DNA from: Ceriagrion tenellum
Taxonomy: Eukaryota; Arthropoda; Insecta; Odonata; Coenagrionidae
Direction: 5' to 3'
DNA length: 64,000 nt
Assembly (NCBI GenBank): GCA_963169105.1
Contig: OY720634.1
Location: forward strand, 150,357,584-150,421,583
A program made the translations under genes and the position numbers. A model generated the notes under the pieces. The model was given only the letters and a program-made list of their open reading frames with translations, made no database searches and was not told where the DNA came from. Positions 21,908 to 33,847 of the stretch are shown piece by piece (within the stretch, counting starts at the first letter, position 1; each line of letters begins with the position of its first letter).

Positions 21908-24900
21908 GTAAGTTACCCTTTTGCTACATTAAGTTAAAATTTTACTGATTTAGATTTTCAAAAGACACTTAAATTTTGGGTTGCATTAGAATTGCCTTCC
22001 CAATTTCTTTGAAAATTATTGAACTCTTTACCTATGTCCAAATGCATGGTGATGTTTAGAAGTGATGATTAATAATTTAGTATTTAATTTGAGCTAGATA
22101 TTCTATCACAAACTAATCTCCTAAATTAGGAGTGAAGCATGTACCCTTTGTATCTCGCCTAATCTGGGCAACTACACTTCAGGTTCAGGATGAGACCGAT
22201 GTATTAAATGGGAATTATGGTTATGTTGGTGTACTCATGGAGAGGAGAGATATTGGAGGTGATGACGAGTATTTTTTCTCTCCACTGCCTCTTTTATATG
22301 TGTCAATGTCTAATCATCCTTCGTGTTTTGCCTTCTCCACCCTGCTCTCCATCTTATTATCTTCTTTCCATAAATATCTCTACTGGTGTCATCTCGCAGG
22401 AACATCAGTCTCTCCAGATTGTTATTATTATGTGTAAATGACTTCAAACTTTGATGAGGGATGAAAAATCTCAGCATAAATTTTGAAAAACGAAACTATT
22501 AACTGCTACTTATTTTAAAAGAGCACCCTAGATTACATTGATACAATGAACTATTGTTACATAGTCATATTCTCTCCTTTGGACTACTGCCTTGTTGTAG
22601 GGGGAATAGTTTCCATTGATCCAACTACAGACATTTGTGTCATTTATATTGTAGGTCGGTAAGTTATTTACAATGAAGGTTATGTGAGTAAACATGGGGG
22701 AGCTCTGGTATTTTACACAAAGATTAGGGAGATGGTGGTAAATATGAGTAATAGGATATTATTTGAACCTATAAATTAAAGTTGACCTGACAGTTGGTGC
22801 AATATGCACTCCTGTGAGTAAGCATTGTGAGGCAGACATGAAAGTTGTGTGAACCACTCAGGGAAATAGTTAGAGGAAGCTCATGGAAGGATTGTGTATA
22901 TTTGCAGTGAGGGATTGGAATGTGGTGGTTGGAGATGGGATAGTTAGAAAGATTGGAGAACATACCCTACTAGAAATTGCCATGGCTGAAAGACATTTGA
23001 GATCTGCAGGAGAAATAAATCAATTGCAAATAGCTCTCAGGTCTAACATCATCACAGGCCTCGATACACTTGGGGAAGATGGGGAGAGACAAGGGGTTAT
23101 CAGTTATTAATGACCTTATGGTTGATCGACAGCAGTTGTCTATCTAAGATGGGCTTGAGTTTGGCTGAAATATTGCTCTCTGCTATCAGCTTACTGATTT
23201 ATTCCTTATATATTTTTCTTTTTGATGTTACCCCTAGTTGGTGAGATGTATTCCATCTTGTCTTCCTCAATAGTTATTGCCATTCAATTTTCTTTCCATG
23301 ATTTTATTTCCAGAGGCTATTGTGTTACAAAAGGCAACAAAGTAATTTTCATTCAAATTGTCTAAATTGTTAGTGTGACCTGTTGTATGTAAGATCTATC
23401 CAAGATCATGCTATGTTGCTTTATTTCTTTAATGTGTTTAGCAAAAGATTGTGCTCTTCAGCTTTACCTTAAGTGATATCAAAGGGAATTAGAAGGCTAT
23501 ATTTTTCGTAAAACGTGTTACCAAAACTAAACTATGTTCCTATTATAAGCCTGAACATATAGTTTGTGCGAAAGAAATAGGGCCAGAGGCGCATGAGAGC
23601 AAAACTGGAGGAACATTAGTTATCAGAAGAAAAATGGGCCGTCTTCACTTTGAGGTGAAAATATTATTGAGTGATTAAAGAGGGAAAACAATACAAAAAA
23701 TATGGATGAAATGGGAAAGATCTAAAAAGAACCAGAAGAAAGTCAGGAGAGACTGATGACATTAGGGGAAGTAGACCTGCCAGCTTCTACATTGGAATTG
23801 CAATCAACGTTAACAAGATTAACCTGTTATAATTCTAGACAATGAAGTAGAGTGCTAACTTCTGGGAGATGAAGGCAAGAAAAGCAGAGTGAGTTGATGG
23901 TATTCTGTCATAGTAAGTTTTATTTTGGAAGAAATGGAAAACAAAGATTTTTCAAGCTTATTTATAGGATGGAAGTGTGACAGTAGTGTTTTGTGCCAGC
24001 TGCTTTGCTCCTCATCTCAATATGGAAGGAAGCATTAGAATGTAAGAATGTCAAATGATCAGTTTCATTTTTCAGAGAGGAAAGGTGATGCCTAAAATTA
24101 TCAACAAAAGATTGTACTGTGTACGAAACACTTATTCCACCAACGCATCAGCTATAGATTCTACTACTCAGAATAGTGGTCAGTTGTATCAATGTGCAAT
24201 AATTATGGACCCTGTAAAAAGGTAAATAAAATCAAGGAAAGTGGCTTACATTTATTAGCCACAGGGAGTTTTAAACCTTGAAGTTTGGGATATAGTGGTA
24301 AAAAGATGTTTATTCTCAATCAAAGCTAACTAATACCTGGATAAATGATGGAGGTGGTAAGATATGTCCAATTATAATTACATGTCATCGGAAGCATACA
24401 TTTCTGAAGTTTCTTGAGAAGCATTGGTTCTCAAGACAATATACATCTGTACTATCTACTGCTCAAGTTAATGTGAAGCTTCCATTGTCGAAATTTGAGC
24501 ATGGAATCCACTATGACTTCACCATAGATACCAAGAATTCACTGCTGTCTCCCTTGATGTGGTTTCCCCACCAACTTATGGTGACTAGTTCACTCAGGAA
24601 TGTACCGTGAGTTCGTAATGTTTGTGCATCCAGACTAGTAATGTGAGGAGCCGATTAGTCTCCACTGCTGGGTCAGTTCACTGGCATGACTGTCACCCCT
24701 CAGCCTCTGACAAAGTCATAAAGCAGGCAACATTTACTCATCATTATTTTGTGAACTCATTATTCCATCTATAGTTGTGAACTTTTTATCCTAAATTACA
24801 ATTACAAAGTCCAATTGATTTCTTTTGCTTTACCTCCCATTTTTTAAGACTTGTTAGACACACTCATTATCTAATCTAGTGTCGTTAGTTATCCTTTCAA

Positions 24901-25595
24901 AGTTCAGTGCTGGCTCATCAAATTTAGTCTTTCATTAATGCAAAGGTCAGAATGAGAATTTGTAATATGTTTTGTGGGCCATCTGCTGCATTGCATTTTG
25001 GTCACAATTTGGTGGAGCGGATGCCACCTCTAGCAAAATTTTCAACCGGTGCATCTGGTCTAGTCAAGACTCATGGTCACTTATGGTAGCTGTGTCAAAG
25101 GGGCATCATGCCCGAGGCATATGTTGAGATGGAGCTCCATTTGATAAAAATAGTTTTATCTGACATTGGTTTCCTCTTCTTCAAGGTGCTTTCGATTAAT
25201 TTTTTATTTGTGGCAATGAATGATAATGCCAGGCCCAGGTGTATTCATTTAGCAAAATCACAGACTATAAAAAGCCTTCAGTAGCTGTCTTCTCGGAGAC
25301 AACAGTCTTCTAAGGAGAGTCAAAAAACTGAAGGATGATACATGCATTTTTTGACAGCTCTCTAATATGGCTTATATACATGAGAGAGACTGTACATGCG
25401 TGAATAGCTACGATGAGCTGTTTTATTAGGATTATATTCCCTGGTTTCATTCCATTTTTCCACTGGACAATCACCCGCTCTTGCCATCGGTGGGCTGTTA
25501 TTGTCATGCATATTAAGTGTATTGTGATCAACTGAGACAGATGCTAATATCACTGGTCTCAGGTTGTGCATCATCTGGCTGATCACAGCGGCTAC

Positions 25596-26495
25596 ACTCT
25601 AGGCATAGATTGCTTGAGAAATTCAGAACTAGTGAGTTTCAGAGTGACACACAGAATAATAACATGATGCCTCACTCAGGGTGTCCAGCACTCTGGAAAA
25701 CTGGGAAGACCAGGAAATCTCAGAGAATTTTATTTTCACTGGAAATATCGAATTGACTCTGGAATTTTCCGTGGTGTCAATATATAAAATAGCAACGGAA
25801 GTAATATGCCTTTTTCAGCAAGTTGCAACGTCAAATTTTCCTTGCGTTGTCGCATTTAGCAAAATAAGGAAAAAAGTCAATTTCTTCAGTTTTTTTAAGT
25901 TGTTGATCATTTTATATCAATACTATTCTTAGCAAAGTCTGGCTGTAATATAACCTTATTCCTGTGCGCCAGTATGACAATGTTTAAATCTAAGAAAGGG
26001 TGGTGATGTGATTTTCTCTCAAACTATTGTAAAGTTTTGTGTTTATTTTCCTCCAAATATGCAAGTTTAAAAATAATCCTTATGTTTAATCACCCAAAAA
26101 ACATACCGAACATTCTCTTATAACTGACAAGAAAAAATAAATATTTCATCCGGAAAAATAAAACTTATGTCTGGAAATCCTGGAAATCTCAGGGAATTTT
26201 CAAATGCCCAGCTGCTGGACACCCTACTCACTACATCTCTAGGTCTGACAGAAGCAATAAAATATGAGAGATACATTGCCGAACAGAGAGATACAAAAAC
26301 TCATTCTTTCTGCGCACAATATGTAACCACAATAAAACAATGCGACCACAATAAAAACTGAGCTCCACTAAATACACTCCCATAATACTCAACACCATTT
26401 CACCTTCCAAAACTTTTCAACTCTACACGGCTGTTGACTTAACACTCCGTGCCACACGACCATGCTGTGGCTTGCGGGGAAGGATGCAGATGTAG
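25596..26495 (+). mobile_element. CR1/Jockey-like LINE 3' end split by a MITE
   Basis: Sequence before 25677 (CTCTAGGCATAGATTGCTTG onward) and after 26226 (ACATCTCTAGGTCTGACAG onward) matches consecutive parts of the LINE copy at 29860-30195. It runs through the 3' UTR to the GCAGATGTAG tail near 26495. The two halves are separated by the MITE at 25677-26226. The copy is 5'-truncated and carries no intact frame. Confidence 0.85.
25677..26226. mobile_element. MITE nested in LINE fragment (hAT-like)
   Basis: The inverted termini are CAGGGTGTCCAGCA and TGCTGGACACCCTA. CTCACT flanks both sides (25671-25676 and 26227-26232); the uninterrupted LINE at 29930-29960 has this sequence once, which proves the insertion. 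TGGAAA and CTGGGA motifs recur near both ends. The termini and a 6-8 bp duplication suggest the hAT superfamily. There is no coding capacity. Confidence 0.85.
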
Positions 26496-27142
26496 AACAG
26501 AAATGTAAAATTATATAATGTGTATTTATTTCCTCCTATGAGGTTGCTAACATTTAGAACCCTGTAAGCCATAAGTGATTAAGGAAGGTTTTATCATGCA
26601 TTTTATGCTTGTCAAAATAAATCGAAAAATTTCTTTCCTCAAAATATTTAACAGAAAAAATTTTTTTATTGAAAAATTTAATGCCAAATTTGGTCCCAAA
26701 AGCCAGAAATGCATAATATTTAGTTAATCAAATCGTATTCACAAATTTTAGCAAACTTTTACATATTAAAACAGCAAATGATGGCTTATAAATAATTAAC
26801 TTATCAGAATAACTACTTTTTAATTCTTTAAAAATATTGTGCAAAAATCCATTCATGAAAATCCCAGGTCCCTATAAAAATATATCGAAAAAAATCTCCT
26901 GAACTTTAATCATTCCAAGTTCTGAAGGAGAGAAAGAGAATATGTTTATTCATGGACTTCTTGAGGTTAATGTCTCAATCCATTCCATTGTACTGTGGGC
27001 AATGCATTTGGTAATTCTACCCATCAGTAAACTTAGACAAAGGAGGCTAATGAGTGACTAAAATAATCAATGCATTGCTCATTTATAATTTTTCTAAATA
27101 TTTTTGTAACATTAGATTATGCCCAGGAAATAGTAAGATGAG

Positions 27143-27400
27143 GATGCCGAGTTGGCATGATGGCTAATGCACTGGCTTCCCATCTTGAGGGTCCTAGTTT
27201 GAATCCTTGCAGTGGTGGTGATTGTTCAGTGGAATCTCTGCCTCTGCTTAGGTGCTGTGTGGAGAGTGTTTCATGTGTAATGCCTCATCCTTCAGATAGA
27301 ATGTTAAACCTTGGTGGTGCTGTCAGTATCTTTCATGAAGGGTGGGCTGAAGTTGGTGCCGGGTTTCTCTAAACCACCTCAAATAATCCCCCCCTTCCCT
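27143..27400 (+). mobile_element. tRNA-derived SINE
   Basis: The start resembles a tRNA: GTTGGCATGATGGCTAATGC fits a polymerase III A box and AGTTTGAATCC fits a B box, about 35 nt apart. The body ends with an ATGTTAAACCTTGG segment common in arthropod tRNA SINEs. Limits are approximate and no target duplication was fixed. Confidence 0.65.
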
Positions 27401-28384
27401 CTTGACTTTGTTGTTCCCCCTTACTTGACTTTGTTGGCACAAATGTCCTCAGTTGTTGGTAGTCTCCCCAAAATAACCAATCAATCTAAGGAAATCAATA
27501 GTGGCATGAAAAGATCTGAATAGAAGTAGGATGATAACTCATTTAAGTCAGGTTAGCGAGTCATGGCATGCCACTCAGTCAGTTGTCTTAAGTAATGCCT
27601 TACTGTGTTGACCCATTTACAAATCAGTGCAAGAAACGCAAAATTAAAATAAATGACATCTTAACAGAAGTACTGGGAACGTGAAGGACAATGATTCCTG
27701 ACCTTGAGTACTCATAGCCTCAGGGGTTTACACTTGGTGGTCAGCCAGAAAAGCTGGATATTTGGGGAAGTTTGTCTTACATATTCCCATGCTGCTAGTG
27801 GCCCTCTGTTTGGGATAATCTCAACCCAAATGGAGTATCAAGGAGAATGCACTTGGGATGTGATTGGGAACTGATTTCAGGAAAAAGAAATTGAGGTTGA
27901 TTACCTTTTTTGGAGCTGTTGCAGATTGGCAATGTATGGAAAAATATTATGTTTCTTCCCTCTTAGGAAGGTCTGATTGTCAAAAATAATTTGCCAACAG
28001 CTCTGATAGTTGCTAACTTGGTAGAGTCCTGTAAAGGGAGTGGAGGAATGGAGAATTTTTTTGTTTATTGTTCCTTTTAATCCTGAGGTATTTCCCAGCA
28101 AACCTGTTGCTCTTTCAAACAGTCAGCATTACTTTCTGACTTCCATCTTTTTAATCTTGTCATCTCATCATGCCATACATAACAGATTGATAAATACAGC
28201 TAGAGATGGGGTTGGATGGTTATGTTATTTATGCCTAATATTTTCTTTTATATTTTATTGAGTGATCAAAATAGTTGGATTATGAAGTTATTATACATAA
28301 TTTTTTGCTCTAGACACCGACTTGCATCATGGTAGTATTTCTTAAGCCCTAATGTAATAAGTATCATGTAATTAAAAATATCCT

Positions 28385-30195
28385 GAGAAATTAGGCAATG
28401 CGGCGAGAGAAATATATGTTGCTCAACGCTCAAAAACAAAGAAAATGATGCACGCTACTCTACGAAACTTCAAGAATAAAATCATCGGTGAATTGCTAGA
28501 TGGAAACCCAAAGTTATTCTGGTCTTATGTGAGAGAGCTCCAGGGCGAATCTTCGACAGTCTAGTCTTAACTGGATACAAACGGCAAAGTGGTCTTCAAC
28601 AGTATCAACAAAGCCAATATATTAAAGCACAACTTCAAATGTGTATTCACAAAGGATGACACAATTCACAATTTAGACATTTCCTGACTTTAAAGAGCCA
28701 ATGGCTGACATAACAATTCAACGTGATGGAATAACTAAACAACTGCATTCGATTAAAAGTAACAAGCCCCCAGGTCCAGAAGGAATACCTGCACGCGTGC
28801 TGAAGGAGTTAGCGCCACTGATTGCACCATTCTTAGAAATTATATTTAACAAATAATTAATATAGCTAACATCACTTTTAGGCAAGATTCTCGAACACAT
28901 TGTCGTTAGTAATATTATGGCATTTCTGGATAATCATAACTTCTTACATGGCAGTCAGCACGGCTTCCGTAAAGGCAGGTCCTGCGAAACACAGCGTGCG
29001 CTCTTCCTTCATGATATCCAAAAATCAGGTGAATCGATCAAGCAAGTTGACGCGATATTCCTTGATTTCAAGAAGGTATTCGACAAGGTTCCTCACAAAA
29101 AACTCATATAAATTGCAATCATGCGAAGTTAATAGAAAAATAGTGAACTGGATAAGGGACTTTCTCAATGATCGAAAACAAAAAGTAGTTATTGATGGTT
29201 TTAGCTCTGATATGGTGGAAGTCACATCGGGTATTCCTCTAGGAAGTGTGATCAGACCTCTTTTATTCACTATTTATATTAATGACCTAAGTTCTAGACT
29301 TAGCAGAAAAGTAAAATTATTTGCAGACGATACAGTTATCTACCGTGAAATGAACAAAGACAAGGACTTTGAAGCTCTGTCATCGGACCTTAACAACGTT
29401 CATTTGTGGTACCAGGAGTAGGGGTTAGAATTAAATATCAGCAAGTGCACCACAGTCCACTTCCTGTGAAAGTCATCACATAAATGCCATACCTATACTG
29501 TGGGTGGAGTTAACATAAAATCTTCAGATACAGTAAAATATCTTGGAATTACCTTAACATCTGATATATCGTGGGGATTACACATACAAAACATATGTGG
29601 TGCAGCATATAAGAAACTAGGTTTTGTTAAACGTATAGTAGGAAGGTCTTCGAATGAAAAAGTCAAAGAGAGATGCTACTTCGCTCTGGTTAGGCCACAC
29701 CTCAAATACACTTCGAGCATTTTGGACCCTGGACAAATAGATTTAACCAAAAAAATTAATTAAATACAAAGGAAAGCAGTGCACTTCGTTAAAAACTGCT
29801 ATGAGCATACATACAGTGACTCAACTTTTAGAGGGATTAAGGTGGGAGCCCCTAGAGACTCGGAGGCTAAACGCTAGGCTTAGGTTGCTTGATAAATTTA
29901 GAACTGATATTTTTCAGAGCGACACACAGAATATTATCATGACTCCTCACTACATCTCTAGGTCTGACAGACGTGATACAATAGGAGAGATACTCTGCTG
30001 AACAGATAGGTTCCAGAACTCATTCTTTCTGCGAACAATAAGCGATCACAATAAAAATTGAGCTCACTAGATACTCTCCTATAATTCATGTCACCCATTC
30101 ATCTCTAAAAAGGTTACACCTTTACACGGCTGGTGACCTAACACCCCCTACCACACGCCCATGCGGCAGCTCACGGGGTATTATGTAGATGTAGG
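28385..30195 (+). mobile_element. CR1/Jockey-like LINE, 5'-truncated with RT domain
   Basis: This is a 1.8-kb LINE copy reaching the 3' tail (GTATTATGTAGATGTAG near 30195). Broken frames encode a reverse transcriptase in family order: FLDNHNFLHGSQHGFRKGRS, then VDAIFLDFKKVFDKVPHKK, GIPLGSVIRPLLFTIYINDL and KLFADDTVIY (the catalytic YxDD reads FADD, normal for this group), then VKYLGITLTSDISWG. Stops and frameshifts fall at 28565, 29109 and 29421. The segment near 28855-28872 lacks the WKIANVTPIFKKG region present in the copy at 57 kb, an internal deletion of roughly 100 bp. Confidence 0.92.
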
Positions 30196-30432
30196 TGAAT
30201 GCTTGCATGCATCCTTTTAGCTTTTTTGTTAAAGTATGTTGATTCAAATGGAAAAGTGACGGTATGTTTTTTTAATGAAGCTTTGGTTTCAATTAAAATG
30301 CTTGAATTTGCATATGCATTATGTGTTTGTTCTTATACTGTTAGAAAGTTTATCTTTCATTGTGTTTCGTTATTTTTGTTAGTACTAGAATCAATGTGAT
30401 CTGGTGAAAAGTACTATGGTTCTCCTTTTCAG

Positions 30433-30601
30433 TATGGTTGGTATTGGGGTCCCATATCTGGAGAGGCAGCTGAGAAAATCTTATCTAGTGAGCCTGATGG
30501 GTCATTCATTGTGCGTGACAGTAGTGATGACCATTACATTTTCTCCTTGACCTTCAAATTGAATGGCTGTGTTCGTCATGTGAGGATTGAACATGATCAA
30601 G
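30433..30601 (+). CDS. SOCS7: SOCS6/7-type protein, SH2 domain exon 1
   Basis: This 169-nt exon after CTTTTCAG encodes YGWYWGPISGEAAEKIL, then DGSFIVRDSSDDHYIFSLTF and VRHVRIEHDQ. WYWGP and the FIVRDSS segment (the FLVR-type motif whose Arg binds phosphotyrosine) mark the N-terminal half of a SOCS-family SH2 domain. The GWYWGPxxxExAExxL wording matches SOCS6/7 best. It starts in phase 0 after KVKD from the previous exon and ends one base into a Gly codon before GTAAGT, completed at 40253. The domain recognises phosphorylated tyrosines on receptor or adaptor targets. Confidence 0.96.
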
Positions 30602-32086
30602 GTAAGTAATTTAATTAAGTTATGTAACCTCCAATTTCACAGTTTGGTGGCTTGGTCTTTGTTTAGAATGCATCCAAAATAACAGTGCAGTTGACAGGAA
30701 TGCAACCAGTTAGTAAACATGTGCAATAACCCTTTGGGGAAGGAATCGTGTAACCAAAGAATTCATGATGGTGGCCTTCATTGAAATCATTCCTCTCCTC
30801 TTTTTACAGTACTTTTATGGGGTTTTCCAATTGTGTCCAACATTGAAATTGGTTCATTAGCTTGTAGCTCATGAGTGCCTACTGTTAGCAGAATATTTAT
30901 TTTTTCCTCCACTAATGACGATTTTCTCAAGTGCTTTTTACCATTTTAGACTGATTTCTCATAATTTCAGCTAGTAATTTTGCATTTAGTGAAGCGCTGG
31001 ATGAATTTACTGAAAACATGAGATGCACAGAAAAACTGTGTGATCGGAGACACAAGTAGAAAAAAGATTGCTGCTAAGTAGGAGCAGAGGAGTTAACAGC
31101 AATTTTATCTCAGGCATCTGGTGCACGCTACGCCATGAGTGGAACAAATGGTGACATGTGAAGTCATTTCATATTTTCATTTAAGGTTCTCTTGGTTTTA
31201 TCAGCACACACTCATGAGCATTTCAATTCTGTAAATTGTCAAGTTAACACAGGCATCGCGACTTGTTAGCTTCATCAGTAAGAATGACAGACACGTCCAG
31301 TTGCTCCCGTACACTCCTGATGCGTCCATGAATAAGGTTAAATACCAAGGTATGGTATGATCATGTAAAGCTTCAACGATTATTTATTTCCATATTCATT
31401 AGCCAATAGATGTCATGTGAAGCCGGAGCCTCACATGCGGCATTCGCTGAATGGTGAGCATTCGCAAATTACCATACTCAGCACCACAAAGTATGTATTA
31501 GCACCCAGACATTTGGGCTTTGCCAAACGTCTATCAAAAAAGTGCGAAACACCGGACATTCATATGTTACTCCTGGCGACATGAAGTACACAAACCATGG
31601 ACAGCAAATATACTGTAGCTATCCTCTCTGCTGCATAAAAGAAGAAGAGGTCTAACCAAAGCAGAGTGCGTGGATGGCGTGCCGAGCAACCTCCAGATGA
31701 ATGTTCGACCCCTTTGATGTGTGCAATTTTACTTACATCATGAGGGATGTGGTGAACACCTTGCTGAGCGACTTGCCATATCACGAACTTCCTGTGCAGA
31801 CTCTGTTTGTGTGGCCTTAAGCCACCTCTTCTTGCTTCTCTATGTCCAGGACTTAAACTATGCCTCAAAAATGCCTGCATGGGCAATAGAGGCGCCACAT
31901 GGCGGCAAGTCAAATAAACCACAAAATGGTAATTTAACTAACTTTTTTCCTTTAACTTTTCGAATGAAAAGTAACAAAATTTCAAATGTTTGGGATTTTG
32001 GGAATACGGATCCTGTACTGTCCAGTACTATATATATTTTTCAGCAATGTTAGTTACATAATGCACTTTTGTGAAATAAGTCATTA

Positions 32087-32180
32087 CAGGCAGTCCTGAA
32101 CTTTCTAACATTCCAAAATGGTGTTACTCGACTTTCGTATGCTACATTTGGACTTTCGGACATTTTCCGATGAGCAATAA
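32087..32180 (+). mobile_element. Tigger-like left terminus (solo remnant)
   Basis: CAGGCAGTCCTGAACTTTCT follows a TA and resembles Tigger-type ends. No matching right terminus was found in the following kilobase, so this is a remnant with an undefined right limit. Confidence 0.35.
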
Positions 32181-32875
32181 TTATGAATTTTGCGTGATGA
32201 TGCCTAAGGTTATGGTGATTGTGGAATGAGATGCATGCGTACTACACACAGACAGTGACACTATCAGTCTTCCATGGATGGTAGAAAATTTGGCCGAAAC
32301 TGTTAACCACCTGCTAAAAACTTCCTAGAGGCAGGTACATTTTGCTGGAGTACATCGTTCAATTCCAGTGATTCTACATAGTTTGTATGCATATGCTGCA
32401 AAAATGTCTGTACATTGGATTCAGACCAACATTATGATGGCATATTTGATTGTGAAAAGCGTTGAGGAATTAACTGCAAACTGCTTTGGGTTCAGAGCAA
32501 GGTCAGAAACTCATCTTAGTTTTCCACTGATGAGATAGGTCAATCAAGTCAGCATTACACTCTCATTGCATTTTTTTCATTAACAACAGTTCATTGCATG
32601 ACATTATTCATCAATACCTGCCACAGAAGTATCCAGTGAAAGGCTCTTTTCAGTTTCAGGAAATTAATGTTAATGTAAGAGGAGGGAATCTCCAGTCTGA
32701 ACATAGAGAGTAACTTGTTTTCTCTCTTATCCATATGTCTCGTACGACAGGCAGGTGTGACGTCACGCTGGTCTTCCAAAATGGCATGCAAAAAGCTGCA
32801 TTTAAAATGACTTCATCTTTTCAATTCGCTGTTGTTCAATAAGTATGGGTCGCTCCAATGAAAGGAAAGGATATA

Positions 32876-33847
32876 CAGTAAAACCTCGACCTATTGAACC
32901 TCTTTATTTTGTAAACCTCTTGATATAGAAATGATGGCAAAGTCCCGGCCATTCACAATGTAGTATAATATGGAAAACCTCTCTACTTAGTACCTCTTTT
33001 ATTAATAACCCTTCATATATAGAATGGGTAACCTGACCCCATGGCGAACCATTACCTTGCTACTTAAAAATAGCGATCTTTTTTCAGGATGAAACTTGCA
33101 ACATAGAACTTTTTGAAGTGATAGGATTCCAATTCCAAATAAAAAGGAGGTTCAGGAGGCTTTTAGAACTTTAAGAAATACTGTTTTTTTATGAACAGTA
33201 AAAAGGGTAGTGATAATATAAGCCTGATTATTAAAATAGAGAAAGCTGTTGGAGCAGAATATATTTAAAAAATGAAAGAGAGAGACATTGCAACATATTT
33301 TGACAAAATGTTAACATAAGGGTTATATTAAATAAACTGAATATTTTCCATATTCCCATATTTATTTTGCTGAGTACTCCCATATTCCTTTTGACCAAGT
33401 TAATATGTATAATTCCATATGCTGAACATATATTTATTATGTCATATAATTTTGGTACTCTGCAGTTTTGCATTGGAATGATCATAATGAAGAAATGTCT
33501 GTATTAAACATCACCAGCTAATAACAGAACTTTAAAGCCACATAAGGTTTTCATACTAGTGTTCCTCTGCTATTTGTTGTTATTTGAGTACTTACAATTA
33601 CTTGTTAGTAATTGTTAAGGTAATTTTTTATCTGGTCAACTACATTTACTCATGCTTTCAGTTTATTTATTTTTTTTTTGAAAAGTGTTTTGCAGTGTCA
33701 TTGCTAGATAATGGCTCTTTGTTTTGCCAAACTTATTCAAATACCATTTAAAAATACCAGTCCATCTATCCTCTTTAATGTGACCCTCTCTGTATGGAAG
33801 TGCCAAAATTTTGGTCCCTTCAGTTTCGATTTACAGAGGTTTTACTG
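32876..33847. mobile_element. pogo-like MITE
   Basis: The element starts CAGTAAAACCTCGACC and ends ACAGAGGTTTTACTG, with the outer 12 bases perfectly inverted (CAGTAAAACCTC). TA flanks both sides (32874-32875 and 33848-33849). It is 972 bp long and AT-rich, with no transposase frame. Confidence 0.88.

Larger units (their letters stand above)
21908..30432 (+). other. SOCS intron, 8.5 kb
   Basis: The intron lies between the N-terminal exon and the SH2 exons. Repeats occupy 25596-26495 (LINE with nested MITE), 27143-27400 (SINE) and 28385-30195 (LINE). The stretch 21950-25590 holds no supported feature; one frame at 22883-23110 has a weak LINE-endonuclease-like DWNVVVGDG but is not convincing. 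Confidence 0.8.

Noticed and set aside
22883..23110. Frame with DWNVVVGDG resembling a LINE endonuclease
   Set aside because: Only about nine residues look alike and the flanking residues do not follow the family, so it is not supported.
31560..32053. Two overlapping opposite-strand frames of 110-120 residues
   Set aside because: Neither shows a recognisable domain or splice context; they lie within the SOCS intron and look like chance frames.
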